Shown: piece by piece, positions 1-8,697 of the stretch
Layout of the letters: every line of letters begins with the position of its first letter
How positions within the stretch are numbered: position 1 is the first letter of the stretch
From: Corallococcus soli
GTDB taxonomy: Bacteria; Myxococcota; Myxococcia; Myxococcales; Myxococcaceae
NCBI RefSeq assembly: GCF_014930455.1
Contig: NZ_JAAIYO010000001.1
Coordinates: forward strand, 806,001-870,000
DNA length: 64,000 nucleotides
Direction: 5' to 3'
Made by a program: the position numbers and the translations under genes
Notes under the pieces: generated by a model
What the model was told of the DNA's origin: nothing
Database searches by the model: none
The model's input: only the letters and a program-made list of their open reading frames with translations

Positions 1-1316
1 CCGTGGAGGGGCTCACGCTGGACACCGGCCCCACGCTGCTGACGCTGCCGGCGCTGGTGCGGGGCACCTTCGAGAAGCTGGACGCGCTGGACCTGCTGCC
101 GCCGTTCACGGAGCTGGAGCCGCAGTGCGCCTACCGCTTCACGGATGGGTGCGGCTTCACCGCGTACAAGGACCTGGAGCGCATGGCGGACAGCGCCGCC
201 GAGCTGCGCCCCGGTGAGCGCAAGGGCGTGCACTCGTTCTACGCGGAGGCCGCGGCCATCTGGCGCGCGGCGGGCGAGCCCTACCTGGAGGCCCCCTTCG
301 AAGGCATGGCCGGGTTCATGGCGCGCGTGGCCCGCCGGGGCATCGGGGCGATGCTGGCGGGGATGAAGCTGGACACGCTGCACACGCTGGCGACGAAGCA
401 CTTCCAGACCCAGCACCTGCAACAATACGTGGGCCGCTTCGCCACCTATGCGGGCGGGTCGCCCTATGCGTCCAGCGCGGCCTTCGCGCTCATCCCGCAC
501 ATCGAACATGCGTACGGCGTGCACCACGTGAAGGGCGGCATCGGCGCGCTGGTGGAGGCCCTGGGCCAGGCGGTGCGGCGGCAGGGCGTGACGGTGCACC
601 TGGACACGCGCGCCCGCTTCGAGCGGACCTCCGAGGGCTACCGCGTGGGCCCGGGGCAGGAGCTGTTCGACAGCGTGGTGGTGAACGCGGATCCGCTGGC
701 GTCGCTGCGCCGTGAATCCGAGCCGCTGTCGCTGTCCGGCTTCGTGCTGCTCCTGGAGGTGGAGGGGCGGCCGGCGCTGCCGCACCACACGGTCCTCTTC
801 GGCGCGGACTACCGGCGCGAATTCGACGAGCTGTTCGCCGGGAAGCTGGCCACGGACCCCACGGTGTACTTCTGCAACCCGTCCGCCACCGACCCCGGCA
901 TGGCGCCGCTGGGCCGCACGGGCCTGTTCGTGATGGTGAACGCGCCGGCCATGCCACTGGGGGACTCCCAGGCGGAGCAGGCGGGCCGCGACTGGGAGTC
1001 GATGGCGGCGCTCGTGCGCACGCAGATGTTCGACGCGCTCTTCAAGCACTACCCGGGCCTGCGCGGGAAGACGCGCGTGGTGGGGCAGCGCACGCCGGTG
1101 GACCTGGCGGCGCGCGGTGCTCCGGGGGGCTCCATCTACGGCTTCCTGCCGCACGGCCGCTTCGGCCCGTTCCGCCGGCCGCGCATCCGGGGCGGCACGC
1201 CGGGGCTGTTCTTCGCGGGCGGCGGCACGCACCCGGGCGGTGGGGTGCCGCTGGTGATGTTGTCGGGCCGGTTCGCCGCGGAGATGGCCTCCGCCCACCT
1301 GAGGAGGAGCGCATGA
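1..1316 (+). CDS. crtD: CrtD-like carotenoid desaturase (5' end outside window)
   Basis: This is an FAD-dependent carotenoid desaturase of the CrtI/CrtD family, probably the desaturase that acts on hydroxylated acyclic carotenoids. Only the last 438 or so codons are present: the reading frame is open at the window edge and the N-terminal Rossmann dinucleotide-binding motif lies outside. The C-terminal family signature is visible near the end, with GLFFAGGGTHPGGGVP closing the FAD site, and DTGPTLLTLP near the start is also typical. The stop codon overlaps the crtC start (ATGA at 1313-1316). Its position directly before crtC in a car operon favours CrtD over CrtI, but the two families are hard to separate by eye. 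Confidence 0.8.
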   Translation, partial: VEGLTLDTGPTLLTLPALVRGTFEKLDALDLLPPFTELEPQCAYRFTDGCGFTAYKDLERMADSAAELRPGERKGVHSFYAEAAAIWRAAGEPYLEAPFEGMAGFMARVARRGIGAMLAGMKLDTLHTLATKHFQTQHLQQYVGRFATYAGGSPYASSAAFALIPHIEHAYGVHHVKGGIGALVEALGQAVRRQGVTVHLDTRARFERTSEGYRVGPGQELFDSVVVNADPLASLRRESEPLSLSGFVLLLEVEGRPALPHHTVLFGADYRREFDELFAGKLATDPTVYFCNPSATDPGMAPLGRTGLFVMVNAPAMPLGDSQAEQAGRDWESMAALVRTQMFDALFKHYPGLRGKTRVVGQRTPVDLAARGAPGGSIYGFLPHGRFGPFRRPRIRGGTPGLFFAGGGTHPGGGVPLVMLSGRFAAEMASAHLRRSA

Positions 1317-2263
1317 CGTCCCTGCTCGCGCATCCTTTGCTGCCGGAAGTGCCCGCGCTGCCCGCGCTGCCCGACGCGGCGGGGGCCTACCGCTGGTTCT
1401 ACGCGGACGTCACCGCGGGGGACTACAGCGCGGTGTGCATCTTCATGCTGGGCTCGCTCTTTTCGCCGCGCTATTCGGTGGCGGCGCGGCGCGGGGGCCT
1501 GCCGCAGGAGCACAGCGCGGTGAACTTCGCGCTCTACCACCGGGGCGTGCGCCGGCTGTGGGTGCTCAGCGAGTACCCGCGCGCGCAGGTGGAGGGGCCC
1601 GGCAGGCTGCGCATCGGTCGCTCCACGCTCACCCATGCCCGGGACGGCACGGTGCGCATGGACGTTGACGATGGGACGGCGCCGTGGGGCCGCCCGGTGC
1701 GCGCCAGCCTGACGCTCCGGCCGCTGACGCCCCGGGGGATGGAGATGCAGCTGATGCCGGGGCTGCCGCACTACTGGCAGGCGCTGGCGCCGCGCTCGGA
1801 GGCCCGGCTGGAGGTGTCGTCCCTGGACGTGGCGGCCGACGGCATGGGCTACCACGACACCAACCACGGCCAGGAACTGCTGGGCGACCGGCTGTCCGGG
1901 TGGCACTGGGCGCGCACCCACCACGAAAGCCACACGGTGGTGGACTACCACTTGCCGGATGGCGTGGCCCCGCTGCGGCTGATGGCGGGACCGTCCGGCG
2001 TCGTGTGCGAGCGCGGCCCGCACCCCGAGGCCCGGCCCACGAGCATCACCGGCTGGGGGCTGCGCGTCCCCTCGCACCTGCACGCGGGCAACGAGGTGGT
2101 GGGCGCGCCGCGCCTGCTGGAGTCGTCGCCCTTCTACGCGCGGCTGGAGTCGCGCCGGGGTGCGCTGGACACGATGGGCGAGGTGGCGGACTTCCGCCGC
2201 TTCCACTCGCCCTTCATCCGCTGGATGGCGCACTTCCGCACGCGCGTGGAGCGGACGGCATGA
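1313..2263 (+). CDS. crtC: CrtC-type carotenoid 1,2-hydratase
   Basis: The 316-residue product resembles hydroxyneurosporene synthase (CrtC), which adds water to the 1,2 double bond of acyclic carotenoid ends. The central stretch with YHDTNHG and the Trp-rich GWHWARTHH is typical of the family, and no signal peptide is seen. The ATG overlaps the preceding stop (ATGA), and its own stop overlaps the next start at 2260-2263, so translation is probably coupled along the operon. In myxobacteria 1-hydroxylated carotenoids are later glycosylated and acylated, which fits the downstream glycosyltransferase and acyltransferase genes. Confidence 0.85.
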   Translation: MTSLLAHPLLPEVPALPALPDAAGAYRWFYADVTAGDYSAVCIFMLGSLFSPRYSVAARRGGLPQEHSAVNFALYHRGVRRLWVLSEYPRAQVEGPGRLRIGRSTLTHARDGTVRMDVDDGTAPWGRPVRASLTLRPLTPRGMEMQLMPGLPHYWQALAPRSEARLEVSSLDVAADGMGYHDTNHGQELLGDRLSGWHWARTHHESHTVVDYHLPDGVAPLRLMAGPSGVVCERGPHPEARPTSITGWGLRVPSHLHAGNEVVGAPRLLESSPFYARLESRRGALDTMGEVADFRRFHSPFIRWMAHFRTRVERTA

Positions 2264-3378
2264 ACACGCCTGTTCTCATCGCGCTGGGGTGGGCGGGGCT
2301 GGCCGGGGGCTTCAGCGCGGTGGCGCTCGCGCGGCTCTCGCGCCGCGCGCCCACCCCGGCCACGCAGGCCCTCCCGTCCGTGCTGCTGCTGCGCCCGGTG
2401 GACGCGCCCACGCCGCAGGAGCTGGAGAACCTGGCGAGCCCCATCGACTACGCGGGGCCGCTGGAGCAGGTGGTGCTGTCGCCCTACCGGCCCCGGCTGC
2501 CCGAGGGCGTCCGGTGGCTGCCGAGCGACCCGCTCTCCCCCAACCGCAAGGTGGGGCACCTGCTCTACGCGCTGGACACGCTGGACGTGCGCGGGCGGGT
2601 GGTGCTGGCGGTGGACGCGGACGTGGCGGTGACGGGGGCGCTGGTGGAGGGGCTGGCCTCGCCGCTGGTGGCGGGCGCCGCGCTGAGCACCGCCGCCCCC
2701 ACGCCCGTGGGCGCGGTGGACGCCGCGGGACGTGCCATGGCGGGGCTGCTGCGCTACACGCACCACAGCTTCCGCGCGCTGCACGCGATGAGCGCGGGCG
2801 CGCCGGCGGTGTGTGGCAAGGCGCTGGGGTTGTCCGCGAGGGCGGTGGAGGAGCTGCGTGGCTTGTCGGACCACATCGGCGAGGACCTGGAGCTGGCGAA
2901 GCGGCTGCACGCCCGGGGGCTGGACGTGGCGCTGAGCCCCGCGCCCGCGTGGGTGCCCATGGCGTCCGCGACGTCCTGGCGCGTGCCCCTGGAGCGCTTC
3001 ACGCGGTGGATGCAGGTGCTCGCCAGCCACCGGCCGGGCCTGTACCCCACGGTGCCGCTGCTCTTCACGCCCACGGTGCCGCTGGTGCTGCTGGCCGCCG
3101 CGCTGGGCGAGCCCGGGGTGGGCGTCGCGGTGGCGGCCCTCGTCGTTGTGCGCACGCTGCTGTCGCTGCGGCTGTCCGCGCTGAGCCGGCTGCCGGGTGA
3201 GCCGCGGCGGGGCCATGCGCTGACGGACTGGCTCACGGGTGAGGTGCTGCTGCTGGTGGCCTTCGGGGCCTCGCTGACGCGGCAGGGATTGGTGACGTGG
3301 CGCGGACATACGTACGCGCTCCAAGCGGGAGGGCGCATGGTGCGGGTGGCGTCGCAGTGGAGTGGAGGCCCGGGATGA
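2260..3378 (+). CDS. Membrane glycosyltransferase of the carotenoid operon (GT2/GT21-like)
   Basis: A 372-residue protein with an N-terminal hydrophobic segment, a glycosyltransferase A-type domain and hydrophobic segments after about residue 265. The expected catalytic motifs are visible: DAD at about residues 119-121 for nucleotide-sugar and metal binding, the acidic IGEDLEL, and RFTRWMQ in place of the (Q/R)xxRW signature. This matches ceramide glucosyltransferase-like (GT21) enzymes. In the operon it may transfer sugar to a 1-hydroxycarotenoid; that role is inferred from context only. The start ATG overlaps the crtC stop, and the end overlaps crtYc (ATGA at 3375-3378). It corresponds in position to the unnamed orf6 of the M. 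xanthus carotenoid cluster as I remember it. Confidence 0.7.
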   Translation: MNTPVLIALGWAGLAGGFSAVALARLSRRAPTPATQALPSVLLLRPVDAPTPQELENLASPIDYAGPLEQVVLSPYRPRLPEGVRWLPSDPLSPNRKVGHLLYALDTLDVRGRVVLAVDADVAVTGALVEGLASPLVAGAALSTAAPTPVGAVDAAGRAMAGLLRYTHHSFRALHAMSAGAPAVCGKALGLSARAVEELRGLSDHIGEDLELAKRLHARGLDVALSPAPAWVPMASATSWRVPLERFTRWMQVLASHRPGLYPTVPLLFTPTVPLVLLAAALGEPGVGVAVAALVVVRTLLSLRLSALSRLPGEPRRGHALTDWLTGEVLLLVAFGASLTRQGLVTWRGHTYALQAGGRMVRVASQWSGGPG

Positions 3379-3761
3379 CCTACGCGCGCTTCCTGGGGCT
3401 GTTCGTCGTGTTGCCCATCCTGTTCCTCGTCGTGCGCTACCGGCGCACGCTGTCGTGGCGGGGGCTGGCGCCCATGGGCGTGCTGCTCGTGGTCGTCTAC
3501 GCGGCCACGTCGCCGTGGGACAACATGGCGGTGAAGTGGGGCCTGTGGGGCTTCGACCCGGAGCGCATCTGGGGCGTGAAGCTGGGCTACCTGCCGCTGG
3601 AGGAGTACCTCTTCTTCGGCCTCCAGACGCTGCTCGTGGGCCTGTGGGCCCGGGCCCGGCTGGAGCGCGCGCTGGCGAAGCAGCCGGAGGCGCGGCCCGC
3701 GGAGAAGGCCCGCCCCGTCCGCGCTGAGCCGCCGCTGGGCTCCCGCGAGGTGTCGTCATGA
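3375..3761 (+). CDS. crtYc: Lycopene cyclase, heterodimeric subunit CrtYc
   Basis: A 128-residue membrane protein with three hydrophobic segments. It carries the cyclase motif PLEEYLFF at about residues 75-82, whose acidic pair is the expected catalytic site. Heterodimeric CrtYc/CrtYd cyclases occur in actinobacteria and myxobacteria and cyclise lycopene ends. The C-terminal 35 residues are polar and Ala/Pro/Arg-rich. The start overlaps the glycosyltransferase stop, and the stop overlaps crtYd (ATGA at 3758-3761), as expected for two subunits made together. Confidence 0.88.
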   Translation: MTYARFLGLFVVLPILFLVVRYRRTLSWRGLAPMGVLLVVVYAATSPWDNMAVKWGLWGFDPERIWGVKLGYLPLEEYLFFGLQTLLVGLWARARLERALAKQPEARPAEKARPVRAEPPLGSREVSS

Positions 3762-4105
3762 TGGAGACGCGCTGGGCGTACCTCATCCACCTGCTGGCGT
3801 GGACGCTGCCGGTGATTGGCATCCAGCTGGCGCTGCTGGTCAGCCACTACAAGTCGCGCTCCGGCGAGGTGCTGCGCGCGGTGATGCCGCCGGCGCTGGT
3901 GGTGGGCGTGTACCTGTCCATCGCGGACCACCTGGCCATCTCCACCGGCATCTGGAACTTCGGGCCGGGCCGCCACGTGGGCGTGTACCTGGGCGTGGTG
4001 CCGCTGGAGGAGGTGCTCTTCTTCCTCATCACGAGCGTGCTGGTGTCGCTGGGGCTCGCGCTGTTCACGGCGCTGTTCCGTCTCAGGGAGGCGCGGCCGT
4101 CTTGA
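3758..4105 (+). CDS. crtYd: Lycopene cyclase, heterodimeric subunit CrtYd
   Basis: A 115-residue membrane protein with three hydrophobic segments, paired with CrtYc. Its cyclase motif PLEEVLFF lies near residues 82-89 and matches the same motif in CrtYc, consistent with an ancient duplication that gives one acidic site per subunit. The gene starts inside the crtYc stop. It ends with TGA at 4103-4105, within the TTGA that also provides the start of the acyltransferase gene. Confidence 0.88.
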   Translation: MMETRWAYLIHLLAWTLPVIGIQLALLVSHYKSRSGEVLRAVMPPALVVGVYLSIADHLAISTGIWNFGPGRHVGVYLGVVPLEEVLFFLITSVLVSLGLALFTALFRLREARPS

Positions 4106-4779
4106 TTCGCGCGGCCAAGGGAGGGCCCTTCGGGTGGGCGGTGGACCGGTACATCGGGTGGAAGATCCGCTCGACGTTCCGGGGCCTGTGGGTGCGAGGT
4201 GAGCTGCCCGCCGACGGCGTGGGCCGGCTCATCTACCTGAACCACTGCAACTGGTGGGACGGCTTCGTGCTGCACCAGCTCTGCCAGGTGGCGGGCTGGG
4301 ACGGCTATTGCCTGATGGACGAGGAGAACCTGCGGCGCTATCCCTTCCACACGAAGATGGGCGCGTTCAGCATCCGCAAGCAGGACGCGATGTCGTCCCT
4401 GTCCTCGCTCCGGTACGCGAAGGAGCTGCTGCGCCGCCCGGGCGCCGCGGTGTGTGTCTTTCCGGAAGGGGAGCACCGGCCCTTCGGCGCCCTGCCGCTG
4501 AAGCTGGAGCGGGGCGTGGAGCTGCTGGCGCGGGCGGCGAAGGCGGAGTGCGTGCCCATCGCCATCCGCTATGCCTTCTTCGAGCACGAGCGGCCGGACG
4601 TGTTGCTGGAGGTGGGGACGCCCCACGAAGCCGGCCCGCTGTCGCGCTTCCAGAGCGGCCTGGAGGCGGTGGTGCGCAGGGTGTCCCAGGCGACGGACCT
4701 GGAGGGCTTCACGCGCAAGCTGTCGGGGGCGCGCGGGGTGGCGGAGCGCTGGGACTCGGCGCGAGGCCTGGGCCGATGA
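4102..4779 (+). CDS. PlsC-type acyltransferase of the carotenoid operon
   Basis: A 225-residue acyltransferase of the lysophospholipid acyltransferase type. Motif I appears as NHCNWWD (NHx4D) and motif III as FPEGEHRP. I chose the TTG at 4102 because it overlaps the crtYd stop (TTGA), follows GGGAGG at a suitable distance and makes the family N-terminus complete; no ATG fits. The stop overlaps the carA ATG (4776-4779). Myxobacterial carotenoids are esterified with fatty acids, so carotenoid-glycoside acylation is a reasonable inference, not shown by the sequence. Confidence 0.72.
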   Translation: MIRAAKGGPFGWAVDRYIGWKIRSTFRGLWVRGELPADGVGRLIYLNHCNWWDGFVLHQLCQVAGWDGYCLMDEENLRRYPFHTKMGAFSIRKQDAMSSLSSLRYAKELLRRPGAAVCVFPEGEHRPFGALPLKLERGVELLARAAKAECVPIAIRYAFFEHERPDVLLEVGTPHEAGPLSRFQSGLEAVVRRVSQATDLEGFTRKLSGARGVAERWDSARGLGR

Positions 4780-5636
4780 GCCTGCGCATCCGCACCATCG
4801 CCCGGCTCACCGGCATCCGCGAAGCCACGCTGCGCGCCTGGGAGCGGCGCTATGGGTTTCCGCGCCCGGAGCGCAGCGAGAACAACTACCGCGTCTATTC
4901 ACGCGACGAAGTGGAGGCCGTGCGCCGGGTGGCGAAGCTGATGGAAGGTGGCCTGTCGGTGAGCGAGGCCATCGCCCAGGTGCGCACCGCGCCCGCGCAG
5001 TCCCTGCCCGAGGACTCGCGGCTGATGGAGCGCTTCTGGGCGGCGGTGCGGGTGCTGGACTCGGACGCGGCGGACGCGGTGCTGGAGGAGGCCGGCGAGG
5101 ACCTGGCCCCCCCGGTCTTCTGCGACACGTTCCTGATTCCGCTGCTCCGGGAGATGGCGTCGCGCCTGGACGTGGCGCGCGAACACCTGGCGTCCGCGCT
5201 GGTGCGGCAGCGCCTGCGCATGCTGCTGGCGGGCATGGTGAGCGCGAGCGATGGACCCCGGGGGCTGCTGGCCTGTCCGGCGGGGGACCACCATGAGGGG
5301 GGATTGCTGGCGCTGGGCGTGCACCTGAAGGCGCGGGGCTGGCGGGTGACGTTGCTGGGGGCGGACACGCCCGCGGAGGCGCTGCATGGGGCCTGCGCGC
5401 AGGTGCGGCCGGACGTGGTGGCGCTGTCGTTCGTCCGGCGTCGGGACGCGCAGGACTTCCTCACGGTGCTGTCGGAGTCCTTGCAGGCCTGCGCCTCCGT
5501 GCCGGTGGTGGTGGGCGGGCCGGGGGCGCGGGAGCACCTGAAGATCCTCTTCACCCTGGGCGCTCAGTACGCGGAGTCCGCGGAGGAGCTGATCGCCATC
5601 TGGCAGCAGGTGAGGAACGCGCAGAACCGACCGTGA
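4776..5636 (+). CDS. carA: CarA: MerR-type repressor with B12-binding domain
   Basis: The 286-residue product has an N-terminal MerR winged-helix DNA-binding domain (residues 1-70, with LRAWERRYGFP as recognition region) and a C-terminal helical plus cobalamin-binding domain. The lower-ligand motif DxHxxG is intact at D171-x-H173-x-x-G176. The light-sensing Wx9EH motif is incomplete: E136-H137 are present, but the Trp and following His found in CarH are Glu126 and Met127. In M. xanthus, CarA represses the carB promoter in the dark and does not need B12 for this. The gene is translationally coupled to the acyltransferase and lies 6 bases before carH. Confidence 0.92.
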   Translation: MSLRIRTIARLTGIREATLRAWERRYGFPRPERSENNYRVYSRDEVEAVRRVAKLMEGGLSVSEAIAQVRTAPAQSLPEDSRLMERFWAAVRVLDSDAADAVLEEAGEDLAPPVFCDTFLIPLLREMASRLDVAREHLASALVRQRLRMLLAGMVSASDGPRGLLACPAGDHHEGGLLALGVHLKARGWRVTLLGADTPAEALHGACAQVRPDVVALSFVRRRDAQDFLTVLSESLQACASVPVVVGGPGAREHLKILFTLGAQYAESAEELIAIWQQVRNAQNRP

Positions 5637-5642
5637 TCCACC

Positions 5643-6548
5643 ATGGCTGAGCGCACCTATCGCATCCACATCGCCGCGGAGCTGTCGGGAGTCCGCGTGG
5701 AGCTCATCCGGGCCTGGGAGCGCCGCTACGGGGTGCTCGTCCCGGAGCGCACGCCCGCGGGCTACCGCGTCTACACGGACCGCGACGTCGCGCTGCTCAA
5801 GCGGTTGAAGGCGCTGACGGACGAAGGCGTGGCCATCAGCGAGGCGGCGAAGCTGCTGCCCCAGTTGATGGCGGAGCTGGCCGCCGGACCGCCGCCGGCC
5901 CGCGATGGGAAGACACACGGCGGCGCGGGCCCGCAGTCGGGCGCGTGGCGCGCGGAGGTGATGGCGGCGGCGGAGGCGTATGACCAGCCGCGCGTCTCCC
6001 GCATCCTGGACCAGGTGCTGTCGGCCCTGCCGCCCCTGCGCGCGTTCGAGGACGTGCTCGTGCCGGTGCAGCACGAGGTGGGGGAGCGCTGGCACGCGGG
6101 GACGCTGTCGGTGGCGCAGGAGCACCTGGTGACGCAGGTGGTGCGCGAGCGGCTGGTGAGCCTGCTGCATGGAGCGCCCGAAGGGGGGCGCAAGCACGCG
6201 GTGCTGGCGTGCTTCCCGGAGGAGGAGCATGAGATGGGCCTCCTGGGGGCGGCGCTGCGGCTGCGGTACGCGGGCGTGAGGGTGACGCTGCTGGGGCAGC
6301 GCGTGCCGGCGGACGGGCTGGGGGAGACGGTGGCCCGGGCCCGGCCGGACGTGGTGGGCCTGTCGGCGGTGACGAACCGGGGCGCCACGGTGTTCGAGGA
6401 CGTGCTCCGGCGCTTGCGTGAGGCGTTGCCGAAGGAGCTGCCCGTCTGGGTCGGCGGCCCCGCGGCCCAGGCGCACGCGGACGTGTGCGAACGCCTGGGC
6501 GTGAGGCTGTTCCTGCGCGAGGACGACTGGACGCGGCTTTCGGGCTGA
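5643..6548 (+). CDS. carH: CarH: adenosylcobalamin-dependent light-sensing repressor
   Basis: A 301-residue paralogue of CarA with a MerR-type HTH (residues 1-75), a short Ala/Pro-rich linker and a B12 photoreceptor domain. The full Wx9EH motif is present (W150-H151, then E160-H161). The lower axial His196 sits in ExHxxG, with Glu194 in place of Asp. By analogy with characterised CarH, AdoCbl in the dark makes a tetramer that represses carotenoid genes, and light breaks the Co-C bond and releases DNA. It is the last gene of the operon and converges on the DUF2252 gene with 26 bases between; no terminator hairpin is obvious. Confidence 0.93.
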   Translation: MAERTYRIHIAAELSGVRVELIRAWERRYGVLVPERTPAGYRVYTDRDVALLKRLKALTDEGVAISEAAKLLPQLMAELAAGPPPARDGKTHGGAGPQSGAWRAEVMAAAEAYDQPRVSRILDQVLSALPPLRAFEDVLVPVQHEVGERWHAGTLSVAQEHLVTQVVRERLVSLLHGAPEGGRKHAVLACFPEEEHEMGLLGAALRLRYAGVRVTLLGQRVPADGLGETVARARPDVVGLSAVTNRGATVFEDVLRRLREALPKELPVWVGGPAAQAHADVCERLGVRLFLREDDWTRLSG

Positions 6549-6574
6549 AGCGCGTCAGGGTGGGCGGTGCGTCC

Positions 6575-8050
6575 TCAGCTCGCCAGCGCTTGCGAGGCCT
6601 TTGCCTGCGCGTCGGTGAAGCGCGCGTAGTCCTCCTCCACCTGGTCTGAGTAGGCGCAGGCGAACTCCGCGACGGCTTCGTCGAAGTGGTCGCTGCCGCC
6701 CAGGTAGCCCGCGATGAGGGCAGCGTCCCCGGTGCGCGCGTGGGCCCGGGCCAGCGTCGCGCCACATGCCTCCGCGTAGTCCAGGAACACGGGCGCCTCC
6801 ATCTTCTCCGCGTCCAGCGAGCCCTTCATGTCGCGCAGCTGGCGCACGTAGAAGGCGCCCATGCCCTCCACCTCCGTCCAGCCGAGGAACAGGTCGGAGA
6901 AGGCTTGCATGCGCCGCTGGCCCACCACCACGCGCTCCCCCGCGCTGCTGAACTCACTGGGGCCCAGGTAGGGCTCCAGCACGGAGGCCTTCGCTTCCTT
7001 CAACTGCAACACCAGCGGGTCGTTCCCGCCGTTGCCCTCGCACAGCACGACGTAGGCCTGGAGCCCGACGCTGCCCACGCCCACGACCTTGAAGCCCCAC
7101 TCCTTGCGCTGGTAGCGCAGGCACAGGTCGCGCACGGCGCCGTCCAGCGAGGCCAGGTAGCCCACCGTGAGCTGCTTGATGCGCCGCTCCAGCTCCTCGC
7201 TCGACACGTCCATCTTCACCGCCGTGAGCGGGAAGAGCAGGGGCGGCTGGTAGGCCAGGTGGCGCTGGCCGTTGCGCTCCACGGTGAGCTTCTCCACCGC
7301 GTGCGCGCTGGTGCGGCGCTTCGCCTTCTCCATGGCTTCCGCCGCGAGCTTCGCGGTGTCCTCGGAGTCGGAGCGTCGCAGCTCCTTCGCGTCCACGCGC
7401 AGCGACCACACGTCCAGCAGGTTCCGGGTCATCAGCTCGCGCATCATCAGACGGTAGGACTCCACCGCCTTGCGCGCGGCCTTCCTGCCGCAGCGGTTTC
7501 CCAGGTCGTTCTGCTTCGCCGCCACGACGAAGCTGGCGGCCAGTCGCTTCACGTCCCATTCGAAGGGGCCGGGGAGCGTCTCGTCGAAGTCGTTCAAGTC
7601 GAAGATGAGGTTGCGCTCGGGCGTGCCGAACAGGCCGAAGTTGCTCAGGTGCGCGTCGCCGCAAATCTGGCTGCGCAGGCCGCTGTAGGGCGTGTGCGCC
7701 AGGTCGCGCGCCATGGCGAACGGCGTGCCGCGCAGGAAGGCGAACGGGGACTCGGACATGCGCTCGTGCCGCACGGGCACCAGCCAGGGCAGCCGGGTGG
7801 CGTCGGATTCCTTCAATTGCGCCAGCGGGTCCCGGCCCCGGAAGGGCTTCCACGCGGCGTGGCTGCTGCGCGGGCAGCGCTTGCGCAGGGCGCGGCCGGC
7901 GTCCATGCGCTCCTCCACGCTGCGGAAGTCCACCTCCTGGAGCCGTGAGGGCTTGAGCGTCCGGGGCGGGCGACGGACGCGCTGCTGCTTCTGGGTGGAC
8001 ACGAGGGGAACCTTCGCGGCTCCCAACTCCGATCTGCCGTCCGCATCCAT
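6575..8050 (-). CDS. DUF2252 family protein (kinase-like fold)
   Basis: A 491-residue cytoplasmic protein of the DUF2252 family, whose function is unknown but whose motifs resemble the aminoglycoside-phosphotransferase/kinase fold. The Brenner-like motif GDAHLSNFG and the metal-binding FDLNDFDE follow each other at the expected distance. I prefer the ATG at 8050, preceded at 11 bases by GAGGAG, over the GTG at 8062, which would sit too close to that site. The N-terminal 60 residues are basic and probably disordered. It is monocistronic, convergent with carH. Confidence 0.8.
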   Translation of the reverse strand: MDADGRSELGAAKVPLVSTQKQQRVRRPPRTLKPSRLQEVDFRSVEERMDAGRALRKRCPRSSHAAWKPFRGRDPLAQLKESDATRLPWLVPVRHERMSESPFAFLRGTPFAMARDLAHTPYSGLRSQICGDAHLSNFGLFGTPERNLIFDLNDFDETLPGPFEWDVKRLAASFVVAAKQNDLGNRCGRKAARKAVESYRLMMRELMTRNLLDVWSLRVDAKELRRSDSEDTAKLAAEAMEKAKRRTSAHAVEKLTVERNGQRHLAYQPPLLFPLTAVKMDVSSEELERRIKQLTVGYLASLDGAVRDLCLRYQRKEWGFKVVGVGSVGLQAYVVLCEGNGGNDPLVLQLKEAKASVLEPYLGPSEFSSAGERVVVGQRRMQAFSDLFLGWTEVEGMGAFYVRQLRDMKGSLDAEKMEAPVFLDYAEACGATLARAHARTGDAALIAGYLGGSDHFDEAVAEFACAYSDQVEEDYARFTDAQAKASQALAS

Positions 8051-8226
8051 GGGGTGTTTCACTCCTCGGCGCGAAGGTGGTGGCGCCGAGGGCGGACGGG
8101 AAGCGTCCTGCGTTGGAAAATCATTCCGGCCGAGGGTCGGACGGGCAGGGAGTGTTCACCCCTGGGCGGGGGCACGGATGGTGTGAGTTCCCAGCATTCG
8201 TGGCACGCCGAGGAAGGCCGTGGGGC

Positions 8227-8697
8227 TCAGGCCTCTTCATCGGGCAGGAGCGTGCGCAAAAGCTCGTCGTCGGGGCTCAGCGGGCGCCAGCCGGGCGGCG
8301 GCGGTGTGGCTCGGAGCACGGCCCGGGCCTGCTTGACGCGCTCCTTGTGGGTTTCAGGCGAGTCGGCGGTCCAACAACCCATGGTTTTGGCGAGCTCGAA
8401 ACGGTTTGAGTCGTTCAGCACGGATGGCCAACCGTCAGGAAAGCTCTCCGAGAGCTGACGCACGAGCAAATCGCGCACGAATCGTGTGACCCGCTTGTGC
8501 TGCTCCGCCTCGGCGAGCAACCCGGTCAATACCTGTACCCCCGCGACGTCATCCCTTCCAAGCTCCTCGGCCAGCATGACCAACGGGACGGCGGGACGCG
8601 CATCGGCGAAGGCGGTAAGGGACGTGTACCCCCGCTCACGGACTCGCTCATACAGGCGAACCTTCCAGTGACCCGCCCAAGCCCTTCCTTCGCTCAT
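8227..8697 (-). CDS. Hypothetical protein paired with DUF2380 gene (possible immunity protein)
   Basis: A 156-residue soluble protein without signal peptide or recognised motif; it looks mainly helical and acidic at the C-terminus (SPDDELLRTLLPDEE). I do not recognise the family. Its ATG overlaps the stop of the DUF2380 gene by four bases (ATGA at 8694-8697), so the two were made as a coupled pair. In myxobacteria a small gene immediately after a polymorphic lipoprotein toxin often encodes the cognate immunity protein, as in SitA/SitI pairs; this role is inference from arrangement. Its own coding frame looks intact although its partner is truncated. Confidence 0.6.
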   Translation of the reverse strand: MSEGRAWAGHWKVRLYERVRERGYTSLTAFADARPAVPLVMLAEELGRDDVAGVQVLTGLLAEAEQHKRVTRFVRDLLVRQLSESFPDGWPSVLNDSNRFELAKTMGCWTADSPETHKERVKQARAVLRATPPPPGWRPLSPDDELLRTLLPDEEA

